Source of the DNA: Bradyrhizobium glycinis
Lineage (GTDB): Bacteria; Pseudomonadota; Alphaproteobacteria; Rhizobiales; Xanthobacteraceae
Assembly: GCF_016031655.1 (NCBI RefSeq)
Contig: NZ_JACCHQ010000009.1
Location: forward strand, 157,668-221,667
Reading direction: 5' to 3'
DNA: 64,000 bases
The position numbers and the translations under genes were made by a program. Shown piece by piece: positions 14,713 through 22,511 of this stretch. Positions within the stretch are counted from its first letter, which is position 1, and every line of letters begins with the position of its first letter. Under the pieces are notes generated by a model. The model saw only the letters and a list, made by a program, of their open reading frames with translations, was not told the DNA's origin and searched no databases.

Positions 14713-17142
14713 ATGGGCGGTCGCGATCAGAACGATCAGGATCGGAGACGTAGAGGCGGGTGGTGGCGTGCCGCGCCGCTGCTCGGGCTCTATCGTCCTG
14801 CGCTGGTCGCGGTCGGCGTCGGCCTGTTGTTCTCGATCGTGGGCGCTGCCGCCGTGGCGCGGTGGGAGGATCGCGTCAACAGGATCGAGTTCGAGAACGC
14901 GGCCGAGACCCAGGCGATCGTCCTGCAGAACGGCATGAACGAGTACATATCGAGGCTCCTCGCGCTGCGCACGCTGTTCGAATCGACCAACGAAGAAGTC
15001 ACCCGCAGCGAATTCGAGACTTTCAGCGCCCGCCTGTTCGAGCGTCACCCCGGCATGCTGCGCATCTCCTGGTTGCCGCGCGTCAACCGCAAGGAGCGCG
15101 CGGAATACGAGGCCGCGGCGATCCGGGACGGTGTGTCGAGCTATCACGTCAAGTCGTTGCAGGACGAGAACTTCGTCACCGCGCCGCAGAGCGATGAATA
15201 TTTTCCGGTGTTCTACTCGACTCAGCCGAAAACCTCGTCGGTCTACGGCATGGACTACATGACCGTTCCCGAGCGACGCGCGCTGCTGGAGCGCGCACGC
15301 GACAACGATCGCGTCGCAGCCATGCGCACGCGCGTGTTCGGGCCGAAGGACGGCGACCGGCTGTCCTATGTCCTCGTCGTCGTTCCCGTCTACGCCAAGG
15401 GAACCTCGCGCGAGGAGATCGCGGACCGGCGCCGCAATCTCGCCGGCTTCGTGGTCGGCATTTTCGACTTGCCGCTGCTGATCCAGTCCATCCGCGTAAC
15501 CACCGGAGCCAGCCCCGCCGTCAGCATGACGGTCTTCCCGCCGTTCACGGCGCAGATCGTCAGCCTGGAGCAGATGTTGCCGGATTACGCGTCGTCCGTC
15601 TCGGCGCTGCGGTCGATGCGGGACATCGCGCGGTCCTTGCACTGGTCGGGCAGTCTCAAGATCGGCGACACCGATTGGCAGGTGCGGGCGGTTCCGACCG
15701 CCGGCGGTCCGCTGGCGACGACTTACGACCGCGCGGTTGCGGTCCTCGTCGTCGGGATGCTGCTGACGCTGTCGCTGTCGACCTATCTGATGCTCGCCAG
15801 CCGCAATTCGCGGCGGCTGTCGCTGGCGAACCGGCGGGTGCTCGAGCTTGCCCAGACCGACATCCTCACTGGATTGCCGAACCGCGCCTTCTTCCTCACC
15901 CGGCTCGACGAGATGAACGGCAAGTTGAGCGTGAGGGGCCAGCCCTTCGCCATCCTGATGCTCGACCTCGACCGCTTCAAGAACGTCAACGATTCCCTCG
16001 GCCACGCGGCCGGCGATGCGCTGCTGCGCCAGGTGGCGCAGCGGCTCAAATCCGCACTTCGCGCCAACGACGTGCTGGCGCGGCTCGGCGGCGACGAATT
16101 CGCCATCATCCAGCAAGCCGGCGAGGACCAGCGCACCTGCTCGACCGATCTGGCAGCGCGGATCGCCAAGCTCGTGAGCGAGCCGTTCCTGCTGCCCGGA
16201 CACCGCGTCGAGATCGGCACCAGCATCGGCATCGCGATCGCGCCGGATCATGGCAGCGATCAGGAGCAGCTCCTGAAGAAGGCGGATCTCGCGCTCTACC
16301 GTTCGAAATCGGCCGGCCGCAACTGCTTCACTGTTTACGATGAGGCGATGTCGGCCGAGCTGGAAGCCCGCAACACGCTGGAAGGGGATCTGCGCGATGC
16401 CATCGCGCGCTGCCAGCTGGAGGTGCACTATCAGCCGTTCGTCGATGCCCTCAGTGGCGAACGACGCGGCTTCGAGGCGCTGGTGCGCTGGCGGCATCCG
16501 ACGCGCGGCCTGATCCCTCCGGACCAGTTCATTGCGCTGGCGGAGGAGACCGGGCTGATCGTGCCGCTCGGCGAATTCGTCCTGCGGCGCGCTTGCGCGG
16601 ACGCAGCCGGCTGGCCCGCCGATCTCATGATCGCCGTCAATCTGTCGCCGATCCAGTTCAAGGAAGCCGAGCTGTTCGACATGATCTGCGCGGCGCTCGC
16701 CGATTCCGGCCTGCCGCCGCAGCGGCTCGAGATCGAGATCACGGAATCCGTGCTGCTGGAGCGCGGCAGCGAGAACCACGCGTTCATGGAGCGCCTGAAG
16801 CAGTTCGGGGTCGAGCTCGCGCTCGACGATTTCGGCACCGGCTATTCCTCGCTCAGCTACCTGACCGCGTTCCCGTTCGACAAGATCAAGATCGACAAGT
16901 CGTTCATTCGCAACCTGACCCAGCAGCCGCGCTCTTCCGCCATCATCTCCTCGATCGTGACGCTGGCGCGCGGACTGGACATGTCAGTCACGGCCGAAGG
17001 CGTCGAGACGCGCGAGGAGTTCGACCGGCTGAAGGCGCTCGGCGTCAATTTTGCGCAAGGCTATCTGTTCGGCCGGCCGCACCCGATTGAGCGGATCCTG
17101 TTCGACGCGCCGATCAAATCCTCACGGCTGGATGCCGCCTGA
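14713..17142 (+). CDS. CHASE-GGDEF-EAL membrane protein (cyclic-di-GMP turnover)
   Basis: 809 residues. Two membrane helices (about 30-50 and 345-365) flank a periplasmic CHASE sensor (about 80-330; FERHPGMLRISWLPRVNRKERAEYE). The GGDEF domain (about 385-545) has the active LGGDEF motif at about 459 and the RAND product-inhibition site five residues before it. The EAL domain (about 560-800) keeps EALVRW (about 588), AVNLSPIQF, EIEITES, LDDFGTGYSSL, KIDKSFI and AEGVE, so both diguanylate cyclase and phosphodiesterase centres look intact. Which activity dominates cannot be told. It is monocistronic and diverges from the ABC receptor gene. Confidence 0.95.
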   Translation: MGGRDQNDQDRRRRGGWWRAAPLLGLYRPALVAVGVGLLFSIVGAAAVARWEDRVNRIEFENAAETQAIVLQNGMNEYISRLLALRTLFESTNEEVTRSEFETFSARLFERHPGMLRISWLPRVNRKERAEYEAAAIRDGVSSYHVKSLQDENFVTAPQSDEYFPVFYSTQPKTSSVYGMDYMTVPERRALLERARDNDRVAAMRTRVFGPKDGDRLSYVLVVVPVYAKGTSREEIADRRRNLAGFVVGIFDLPLLIQSIRVTTGASPAVSMTVFPPFTAQIVSLEQMLPDYASSVSALRSMRDIARSLHWSGSLKIGDTDWQVRAVPTAGGPLATTYDRAVAVLVVGMLLTLSLSTYLMLASRNSRRLSLANRRVLELAQTDILTGLPNRAFFLTRLDEMNGKLSVRGQPFAILMLDLDRFKNVNDSLGHAAGDALLRQVAQRLKSALRANDVLARLGGDEFAIIQQAGEDQRTCSTDLAARIAKLVSEPFLLPGHRVEIGTSIGIAIAPDHGSDQEQLLKKADLALYRSKSAGRNCFTVYDEAMSAELEARNTLEGDLRDAIARCQLEVHYQPFVDALSGERRGFEALVRWRHPTRGLIPPDQFIALAEETGLIVPLGEFVLRRACADAAGWPADLMIAVNLSPIQFKEAELFDMICAALADSGLPPQRLEIEITESVLLERGSENHAFMERLKQFGVELALDDFGTGYSSLSYLTAFPFDKIKIDKSFIRNLTQQPRSSAIISSIVTLARGLDMSVTAEGVETREEFDRLKALGVNFAQGYLFGRPHPIERILFDAPIKSSRLDAA

Positions 17143-17212
17143 GCGCGCCTGTGGCATGCGCGAAAAGCGCTTGACCCGGGCATCCCCGGATGGTCCGAAG
17201 AGCCGTCTAGGG

Positions 17213-18559
17213 ATGAAACAAGCACACAACATGCGGCTTCCGTTCTTCTACGGCTGGGTCGTCGTCGCCGTGACCTTCGTCACCATGGCGATCGGCGTCA
17301 ACGCGCGCACCGCCTTTTCGCTGTTCTTTCCACCCATCATCTCCGAGTTCGGCTGGGAGCGCGGCGTCACGGCGGGTGCGTTCTCCTTCGGCTTCGTGGC
17401 GTCGGGCGTGGTCAGCCCGCTGATCGGCCGCCTGATGGACCGCGCCGGCCCGCGCGCGGTGATGGAGCTCGGAGTCCTGCTGATGGGCGGCGGCCTGCTG
17501 CTGGCGCCGCTGACCAGCGCGCCGTGGCACCTCTATGTCACCATCGGCGTCATGGTCGGGGCCGGCAGCGTCTGTCTCGGCTATTCCGGCCAGTCGCTGT
17601 TCCTGCCGAACTGGTTCATCCGCAAGCGCGGCTTCGCCATCGGCATCGCTTTCGCCGGCGTCGGTATCGGCTCGGTGACGCTGCTGCCATGGGTGCAGCA
17701 CATGATCGAGCAGACCGGCTGGCGCACCGCCTGCACCGCGATGGGCCTGCTCGTCCTGATCGCGCTGGCGCCGATCAACCTGCTGCTGCACAAGCGCCCC
17801 GAGGACATCGGCCTCCAGCCGGACGGCGATGCCGCCCCGGCCGCAGGCGCGGCAAGGCCGATCTCCAACGTGGTTGATCCCGTCTGGGTCAACACCGACT
17901 GGACGCTCCAGCGCGCCGTCGCTACCGCGCGGTTCTGGTGGATCGCGCTCGGCTATTTCTGCGGCCTGTACATCTGGTACGCGGTGCAGGTGCACCAGAC
18001 CAAATTCCTGCTCGACGTCGGCTTCAGCCCCAGCGTTGCGGTGTGGGCACTCGGCATGGTCAGCCTGCTCGGCATTCCCGGCCAGATCGTGCTGGGGCAC
18101 GTCTCCGACCGCATCGGGAGGGAGTGGGTGTGGGCGATCAGCTGTGCGGGTTTCGTCGTCTGCTTCGCCGCGCTGATCGCGCTGAAGTATCAAGCTTCGC
18201 TCTGGCTGGTTTATCTGATGGTGTTCACGCAAGGCGCGCTCGGCTATGGCCTCACCTCGATCATGGGCGCGGTGGTGTTCGAGATCTTCCAGGGCAGGCA
18301 CCAGGGCAGCATCTTCGGCACGATCATGCTCGCGGCGCTGGCGGGCGGTGCGGCCGGACCGTGGCTGACCGGCGTTCTTTATGATCGCGCCGGCGACTAC
18401 ACGCTGGCTTTCGGTATCGCCATCGCGGTGAGCGGACTATCGGCATTCGCGATCTGGCGGGCGGCGCCGGGCAAGGTGAGGGCCGTGGCCGGCCGGCTGC
18501 ACAAGCTCAAAACAGAAGCACTGCGCCGAGCAGGCGAGGGCGATGCTGGCGAGGCTTGA
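17213..18559 (+). CDS. Major facilitator superfamily transporter
   Basis: 448 residues with about 12 hydrophobic helices and a central charged loop (about 200-230). The MFS loop motif appears as GRLMDRAGPRAVM (about 65-77) after helix 2 and GHVSDRIGREWVW after helix 8. The profile, with YGWVVVAVTFVTMAIGVNARTAF at the N-terminus, resembles monocarboxylate or oxalate:formate-type MFS carriers; the substrate is unknown. The chosen ATG follows AGGG. A longer frame reaches back into the preceding EAL gene but is unlikely to be used. It may be cotranscribed with the 14713 gene (70-base gap). Confidence 0.9.
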   Translation: MKQAHNMRLPFFYGWVVVAVTFVTMAIGVNARTAFSLFFPPIISEFGWERGVTAGAFSFGFVASGVVSPLIGRLMDRAGPRAVMELGVLLMGGGLLLAPLTSAPWHLYVTIGVMVGAGSVCLGYSGQSLFLPNWFIRKRGFAIGIAFAGVGIGSVTLLPWVQHMIEQTGWRTACTAMGLLVLIALAPINLLLHKRPEDIGLQPDGDAAPAAGAARPISNVVDPVWVNTDWTLQRAVATARFWWIALGYFCGLYIWYAVQVHQTKFLLDVGFSPSVAVWALGMVSLLGIPGQIVLGHVSDRIGREWVWAISCAGFVVCFAALIALKYQASLWLVYLMVFTQGALGYGLTSIMGAVVFEIFQGRHQGSIFGTIMLAALAGGAAGPWLTGVLYDRAGDYTLAFGIAIAVSGLSAFAIWRAAPGKVRAVAGRLHKLKTEALRRAGEGDAGEA

Positions 18560-18599
18560 GGTGGGACCGCTAGGTACGGCCGCGCTCGCAACGCTCTGG

Positions 18600-18812
18600 T
18601 CAAAGCATCGAAAGCACGACGATCCCGTCTTCGAGCTCTCCTGAAGCCATGCGCGCCCGCGCCATGCGCTCGAACTCCGTGCGATGCTTCTGTAGATAGC
18701 TGAAGGCCTGCTTCTGCGTGTTGAATGTCGTTGCAAGCCGGCACATCTGCCGATTTGCGCCGGACGCGAGAAAGAAGGTGATGGTTCCGTGATATGGCTT
18801 TATTCGAGGCAC
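18600..18812 (-). CDS. Small hypothetical protein
   Basis: About 70 residues from a GTG preceded by GGAGAG. The sequence VPRIKPYHGTITFFLASGA, then FNTQKQAFSYLQKHRTEFERMARARMASGELEDGIVVLSML, looks like a small alpha/beta protein with a basic helix. I do not recognise the family. The frame can be extended to 18872 by a TTG. It is transcribed with the next small gene at 18873 and lies convergent to the MFS gene. Confidence 0.55.
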   Translation of the reverse strand: MPRIKPYHGTITFFLASGANRQMCRLATTFNTQKQAFSYLQKHRTEFERMARARMASGELEDGIVVLSML

Positions 18813-18872
18813 GATCTGCGCTCTCCGGCATGTGATCGGCGCTTCAGATTTCGCCGGCGGCGTTGAATACAA

Positions 18873-19115
18873 CTATCTCGCCAGCTTCCTTGTCCGCTTC
18901 TTGAGCTTAGGCGCCGGCAAAGTCGATCGAAGAGCTTCATCGGCCGCTTCCCTCGCCTGGCGCGCCTCTCGGAGCCGCGCCATGTTCTTGCGAACCTCGA
19001 TGGCTTGCCTTTCCACGTCCGCCAATGCGCGCGCGCCCTCTTCAGCGGCCAGGCGCTTGCGATCGGAACGCGCAATGCTTTCGGGTGATGGCTCTGCCGG
19101 CTTCTTGCTGCTCAT
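18873..19115 (-). CDS. Small charged helical hypothetical protein
   Basis: 80 residues, almost entirely charged helix: EEGARALADVERQAIEVRKN followed by MARLREARQAREAADEA, then a basic tail KLKKRTRKLAR. It is predicted to be cytoplasmic and possibly nucleic-acid-binding by composition only. The ATG at 19115 has GGGTGA upstream. It lies 96 bases downstream of the cold-shock gene on the same strand. No family is recognised. Confidence 0.6.
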   Translation of the reverse strand: MSSKKPAEPSPESIARSDRKRLAAEEGARALADVERQAIEVRKNMARLREARQAREAADEALRSTLPAPKLKKRTRKLAR

Positions 19116-19211
19116 CGTTCACCCGGATCCGCAAAGACTAAACCCGCTCAATCCAGGGATTGAGCGGGCAAAGCGACCGTTTCAGTACATCCGTGAAACG
19201 GCGCAACGATC

Positions 19212-19421
19212 TCAAGCCAGCGAGAGGTTCTCGGCGCTGGTTTTGCCTCGCATCTTGTCGGTCTTGATCTCGAAATTGACCTTTTGGCCTTCGCCGAGAC
19301 CGGCAAGCCCAGCCCTTTCAACGGCGCTGATGTGAACGAACACATCGTTGCCACCGTCGTTCGGCTGGATGAAACCGAAGCCCTTTTGGCCGTTAAACCA
19401 CTTGACCGTACCTGTCGTCAT
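19212..19421 (-). CDS. Cold-shock domain protein, CspA family
   Basis: 69 residues comprising a single cold-shock (OB-fold) domain. The RNP1 motif KGFGFIQ (about 13-19) and RNP2 motif VFVHIS (about 27-32) are present, with the opening TGTVKWFN. Such proteins bind single-stranded RNA/DNA and act as RNA chaperones. The ATG has GGAGAAGAA upstream, and an in-frame extension to 19478 is untranslated leader. A recognisable promoter lies about 130 bases upstream, giving the long 5' leader usual for cold-shock mRNAs. Confidence 0.95.
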   Translation of the reverse strand: MTTGTVKWFNGQKGFGFIQPNDGGNDVFVHISAVERAGLAGLGEGQKVNFEIKTDKMRGKTSAENLSLA

Positions 19422-19579
19422 TTTCTTCTCCAAAGCGCGTAAGCGCGTTCCGCGCGACAATCGCGCGGTTACCTTCAACTTCGTCGATGTCTTTGGAAAA
19501 GGAGCCCGCAGGGCGCATTCAACAAGGCACAGCGGCTAATCGAACAAGCGGAATATATATGATTTTCGCGCATTTGCAA
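19422..19579 (-). promoter_or_regulatory. Promoter and long 5' leader of the cold-shock gene
   Basis: Reading the minus strand: TTGCAA (19579-19574), 16 bases, TATATT (19557-19552), a near-consensus sigma-70 promoter. Transcription would start near 19545, leaving a leader of about 120 bases before the ATG at 19421. The leader contains the hairpin CCGCGCGA-N3-TCGCGCGG (19450-19468) and a repeated AAGCGCGT. RNA thermosensing is plausible but unproven. Confidence 0.65.
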
Positions 19580-19860
19580 GGAGCAAAGCCAATTTGTTTT
19601 CTACGAAATGGTTCTTCTGTTCCGATCGCGGCGCTTCGCGTGTGTAGGTCGATCTGCGAGCAACGCGTTATCGATTGACAGCGCAGCATGACGGTGGTCA
19701 CGTGACGCCACCAAGCTGCTCGCTGTGACAAGCAGATCGGCTCGTCCGAAGCCGCGACCAATGTCGCGGCCCATCATTCTCACACATCATAATGAAGCTC
19801 CTGCGCAATTGGCTGCCCTGCAGGACGTGTCGCATTCGCAGCCCGAGCCAGGAGGATCAA

Positions 19861-20136
19861 TTGCACGTACTCGTCAGAGACAACAATGTTGAGCAGGCAC
19901 TGCGCGTTCTCAAAAAGAAGATGCAGCGCGAGGGCGTCTTCCGGGAAATGAAGCAGCGACGGTCCTACGAAAAGCCGTCGGAGAGAAAGACCCGCGAGAA
20001 GTCCGAGGCCATTCGCCGCGCCCGCAAGCTCGCTCGCAAGCAGGCGATCAGGGAAGGATTGCTGCCCGCACCACCGAAAAAGAAACCGTTCGAGCGCAAG
20101 CCGCCCTTGCCGGAGATCAAGGCAAAGCCGGAGTAG
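19861..20136 (+). CDS. rpsU: 30S ribosomal protein S21
   Basis: 91 residues starting at TTG, seven bases after a perfect AGGAGG. The core [41 protein letters not shown] and [14 protein letters not shown] is the S21 signature. The C-terminus is extended by a basic/proline tail ([21 protein letters not shown]). An upstream ATG at 19792 would add 23 residues unlike S21, so the TTG is preferred. S21 sits on the 30S platform near the anti-Shine-Dalgarno helix. Alphaproteobacteria often carry more than one copy, so this may be a paralogue. Confidence 0.93.
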   Translation: MHVLVRDNNVEQALRVLKKKMQREGVFREMKQRRSYEKPSERKTREKSEAIRRARKLARKQAIREGLLPAPPKKKPFERKPPLPEIKAKPE

Positions 20137-20235
20137 CAACGATCTGCTTTCCGGATCTCAAGCCATGCGTGTTAGCGGTGACGCCGCAGAAAAGCGCGGC
20201 CAGGCGTCGCGGCCTGTCTTCCTTGGGCTGAGATC

Positions 20236-20514
20236 CTATCGCCTGAAGTCGATGCCTCGCAGCACGATGCCCGGCGGGGTACCTTCGAATTCTGTGGCGC
20301 GATACTTGCTCGCAGCACATGCTTCAATGCGATCCCGTAGACGGGCAAATTGGGCTTCCCGCTGCTCGGGCCTGACTTGCGGTCCCTGCTCGAGATCGTC
20401 CATCGCGGAGGTCGAAATCGCGCAAGGAATCTCCCTGGCGCCGTCATGCATCGAGAATCGGACGATCATCCGCTCGTATTCGTGGCCGATAAAGCGGCCG
20501 CTCGTCAGTGTCAT
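20236..20514 (-). CDS. DUF1488 family protein
   Basis: 92 residues. FIGHEYERMIVRFSMHDGAREIPCAISTSAMDDLEQ and FARLRDRIEACAASKY, then PGIVLRGIDFRR, fit the small DUF1488 proteins, which have a beta-rich start and a helix. The function is unknown. The ATG at 20514 has GGAG seven bases upstream. It is the last gene of a three-gene minus-strand set (20844-21008, 20555-20851 and this one), 40 bases after its neighbour. Confidence 0.75.
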   Translation of the reverse strand: MTLTSGRFIGHEYERMIVRFSMHDGAREIPCAISTSAMDDLEQGPQVRPEQREAQFARLRDRIEACAASKYRATEFEGTPPGIVLRGIDFRR

Positions 20515-20554
20515 GGCTTGCTCCGTTACACGGTAGCCTCGGCCTTCGCTCGGC

Positions 20555-20851
20555 TCAGCCGTCCCCGGACAGCCGTGCGAAATCGTCGAACAGCGCGGAC
20601 ACGAGCGCGCGGTGACGCGTGTCCTCGGCAGGCAGGCCTGCAGCATAGAGGTTGAGGAGATGGCGCGCCTTCACCGCGGCCTCCGGCCAGGAAGCCGCGG
20701 GCACCGTCATCATGCGGTGCTCGAGATCGGCCTCACGCTCGCGCAGTTCCCGGGCATGGGCCTCCACCTCGCCCAACGCGCGGCGCAGGTCGGTGGCCTT
20801 CTGCGCGGCCATGCCACGGTGCTTGTCGAGATCGACGGGCCGGTCATCCAT
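20555..20851 (-). CDS. Small helical hypothetical protein
   Basis: 98 residues: MDDRPVDLDKHRGMAAQKA, then a heptad-like helix (RALGEVEAHARELREREADLE) and a second helix (ASWPEAAVKARHLLNLYA), ending FDDFARLSGDG. It is predicted to be a helical hairpin with no known domain. The ATG overlaps the stop of the upstream gene (ATGGATGA), suggesting translational coupling. An in-frame ATG at 20887 would add 12 residues. Confidence 0.55.
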   Translation of the reverse strand: MDDRPVDLDKHRGMAAQKATDLRRALGEVEAHARELREREADLEHRMMTVPAASWPEAAVKARHLLNLYAAGLPAEDTRHRALVSALFDDFARLSGDG

Positions 20852-21008
20852 TGGCGATGCTCGCGTCCGCTGCTTGCGCATCGGCAAGATCGACAGAGTT
20901 CATGCGGAACGGATGCCTGAACGAGATGGATTTTCGCCGCGAGCGGATGGTCATGCACGCCTGCCCTTCGCAAGTGAAGCCCCAACCGGTGCCGGCTGCT
21001 GCGACCAT
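20844..21008 (-). CDS. Possible very small protein
   Basis: 54 residues from an ATG preceded by AAAGG. GTGWGFTCEGQACMTIRSRR and KSISFRHPFRM suggest a short beta-rich protein. The pattern S-x-F-x-HPF-x-x-x-x-VD resembles a group of short rhizobial proteins of unknown function, but this one stops earlier. The stop overlaps the start of the following gene. It could also be non-coding. Confidence 0.4.
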   Translation of the reverse strand: MVAAAGTGWGFTCEGQACMTIRSRRKSISFRHPFRMNSVDLADAQAADASIANG

Positions 21009-21211
21009 GCGCCTTTGGCGCGCCAATAGCCAGCACTATCGTCTTCGCACCGACGAACGCTAATGTCGCGGTGCGACGGCAAGAGGCGCTTAACGCTCGC
21101 TATTGGTTCGGCGTGAGCGTAGGCTCGTTGTCATCACCGCGCTTCTCAACGGCATCGACCGGTGACTGAGGGTCACGTGTGCTCCCGCCGAAGGCTTCGC
21201 AGGAGCGTTCG

Positions 21212-21310
21212 ATGTGGGGTGTTCGCATCTCGGAATGGATCGTGCCGCCGGTAATCGTTCCGCTGCTTCTTCTGCTTCTCGTGTGCGCCGCTGCGGTGCT
21301 CAATGGCTAG
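21212..21310 (+). CDS. 32-residue single-helix membrane peptide
   Basis: ATG preceded by AGGAG at good spacing. The peptide begins MWGVRISEWIVPPV and then has a Leu/Val-rich helix (IVPLLLLLLVCAAAVL) ending NG. Its last eight bases overlap the start of the next gene (ATGGCTAG), so the two are probably translationally coupled. A clean ribosome binding site, amphipathic start and membrane helix support a real small protein. The function is unknown. Confidence 0.6.
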   Translation: MWGVRISEWIVPPVIVPLLLLLLVCAAAVLNG

Positions 21311-21647
21311 GACAACACGCGTGCCGTATCTGGTCAGCGGCACCAACGAATACGGCAGTTCCAATCTCGGCCGTGGAACTGCGACGGTCGCGCTGCGTCT
21401 CGCGAAAAAGCTGCTGCGCGAGGGCTACATGGACGTCCGGGTCTGCACGCCGCGCGGCCGTGTCCTGCAGCCGAATGAATTCGACGAACTCAAACCAGCA
21501 AGGGAGAGCGACATGGCAAAGGGCCAGCAACGTGGCAACCGCGAAGCCAAGAAGCCGAAGAAGGAAAAAACGAAGGTGATCGCCGCGGCCCCGTCCCGCA
21601 AGGAGGCCGCCTGGCAACCGGATTTCGGGCCTGCAAAGAAGAAGTAA
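21303..21647 (+). CDS. Small basic protein, possibly two small proteins read through in frame
   Basis: 114 residues in one frame. Residues 1-70 (SNLGRGTATVALRLAKKLLR, DVRVCTPRGRVLQPNEFDEL) form a compact basic domain. An ATG at 21513, preceded by AAGGGAGAG, could start a 44-residue Lys-rich peptide (MAKGQQRGNREAKKPKKEKT ... FGPAKKK) of the kind seen as independent genes in related bacteria. So this may be a fusion or a gene with an internal start. It overlaps the membrane peptide gene by eight bases. No function is assigned. Confidence 0.65.
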   Translation: MARTTRVPYLVSGTNEYGSSNLGRGTATVALRLAKKLLREGYMDVRVCTPRGRVLQPNEFDELKPARESDMAKGQQRGNREAKKPKKEKTKVIAAAPSRKEAAWQPDFGPAKKK

Positions 21648-21770
21648 GGAGGACTGCCGCCGAGCAGGCGGTGGAACAGCCCGAGGGGTTGGCTCTCGAA
21701 TCTATCTCGGGAAGCGGCGAGAAGGGCTGCCACATATCGGCGCGGCTGCGCCGCTCGGTGCAAGCATCCG

Positions 21771-22382
21771 CTAGGCCTGAGCCAATCCCGTCCTGCGCCG
21801 GAGATCCGTGATCGCGCGCAGGAAACTGTCGGCCGGCGTCGTCTCGGGGTCGATCAGCCGGTGCAGGCGAAAGCCGTCTTCCAGCGCAAGCACGATTGCG
21901 GCCATCCAGGGCGGATTCAGATTGTGGTTGCGTCCGTTGCTCTTCAACGTCGCCTCGACGATATCGGCGACCAGCTTGCGCCGTGCGCGCAGGCGTTTGG
22001 CAAGCTCCGGGCGGCGCTTTTCGGCGCGCGCCACGAACAGGATCATCTCCATGTGGAGCAGGGGCGAGCGGCCGAGCGGATCCTGGCGGCTGCGATCCAT
22101 CGTCTTCAGTGCCGCGATGAAATCGTCGAGATTGTCGTGCTGCGCCAGGATGTCCATGTTGCGCCGGATCGACTGCGCGACATGGTCCTCCAGCATGGCG
22201 ATGATCAATTCGTCCTTGCTCTTGAAGTTCGAATAGAACGCGCCGCGGGTGAAGCCCGCCGCCGCCGCGATCGCCTCGATGCTGGCGCCGCCGATGCCGT
22301 CCTCCTCGAACACGCGCGCGGCCGCCTCGAACAGCGCCTCGCGCGTGTCGTCCCTGGTCGGTCTCGTTCGCACCCTTGACAT
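21771..22382 (-). CDS. TetR/AcrR family transcriptional regulator
   Basis: 203 residues. The N-terminal helix-turn-helix domain TREALFEAAARVFEEDGIGG, then ASIEAIAAAAGFTRGAFYSNFKSKDEL, is canonical TetR. The C-terminal ligand domain is helical (AALKTMDRSRQDPLGRSPLL). The ATG at 22382 is chosen over a TTG six codons upstream. It diverges from a cytochrome P450 gene, with a perfect 28-base palindrome between them, so it very likely represses both. The inducer is unknown, possibly the P450 substrate. Confidence 0.92.
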   Translation of the reverse strand: MSRVRTRPTRDDTREALFEAAARVFEEDGIGGASIEAIAAAAGFTRGAFYSNFKSKDELIIAMLEDHVAQSIRRNMDILAQHDNLDDFIAALKTMDRSRQDPLGRSPLLHMEMILFVARAEKRRPELAKRLRARRKLVADIVEATLKSNGRNHNLNPPWMAAIVLALEDGFRLHRLIDPETTPADSFLRAITDLRRRTGLAQA

Positions 22383-22404
22383 CGGCGTAGAATAGGGCAA
22401 GCTG

Positions 22405-22432
22405 CAACTCGATACAACAATGTATCGAGTTG
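22405..22432. promoter_or_regulatory. TetR operator (perfect palindrome)
   Basis: CAACTCGATACA (22405-22416), ACAA, TGTATCGAGTTG (22421-22432): perfect 12-bp arms with a four-base spacer, 22 bases upstream of the tetR ATG and 79 bases before the P450 ATG. Size and position fit a TetR dimer site. Confidence 0.85.
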
Positions 22433-22511
22433 ATGATCTTCAGGGGTGGTTACGCCGGGCCATGGGCAGCCTTGCGTATTCGTGTCGTTCGGCAATCGAT
22501 CCGAGGTCACC

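Noticed and set aside
14629..16779. 716-codon open frame opposite the GGDEF-EAL gene
   Set aside because: The plus strand has complete catalytic motifs; the antisense frame has none.
21300..21617. Open minus-strand frame opposite the small basic protein
   Set aside because: The plus-strand frame has ribosome binding sites and a recognisable Lys-rich domain; the antisense frame has neither.
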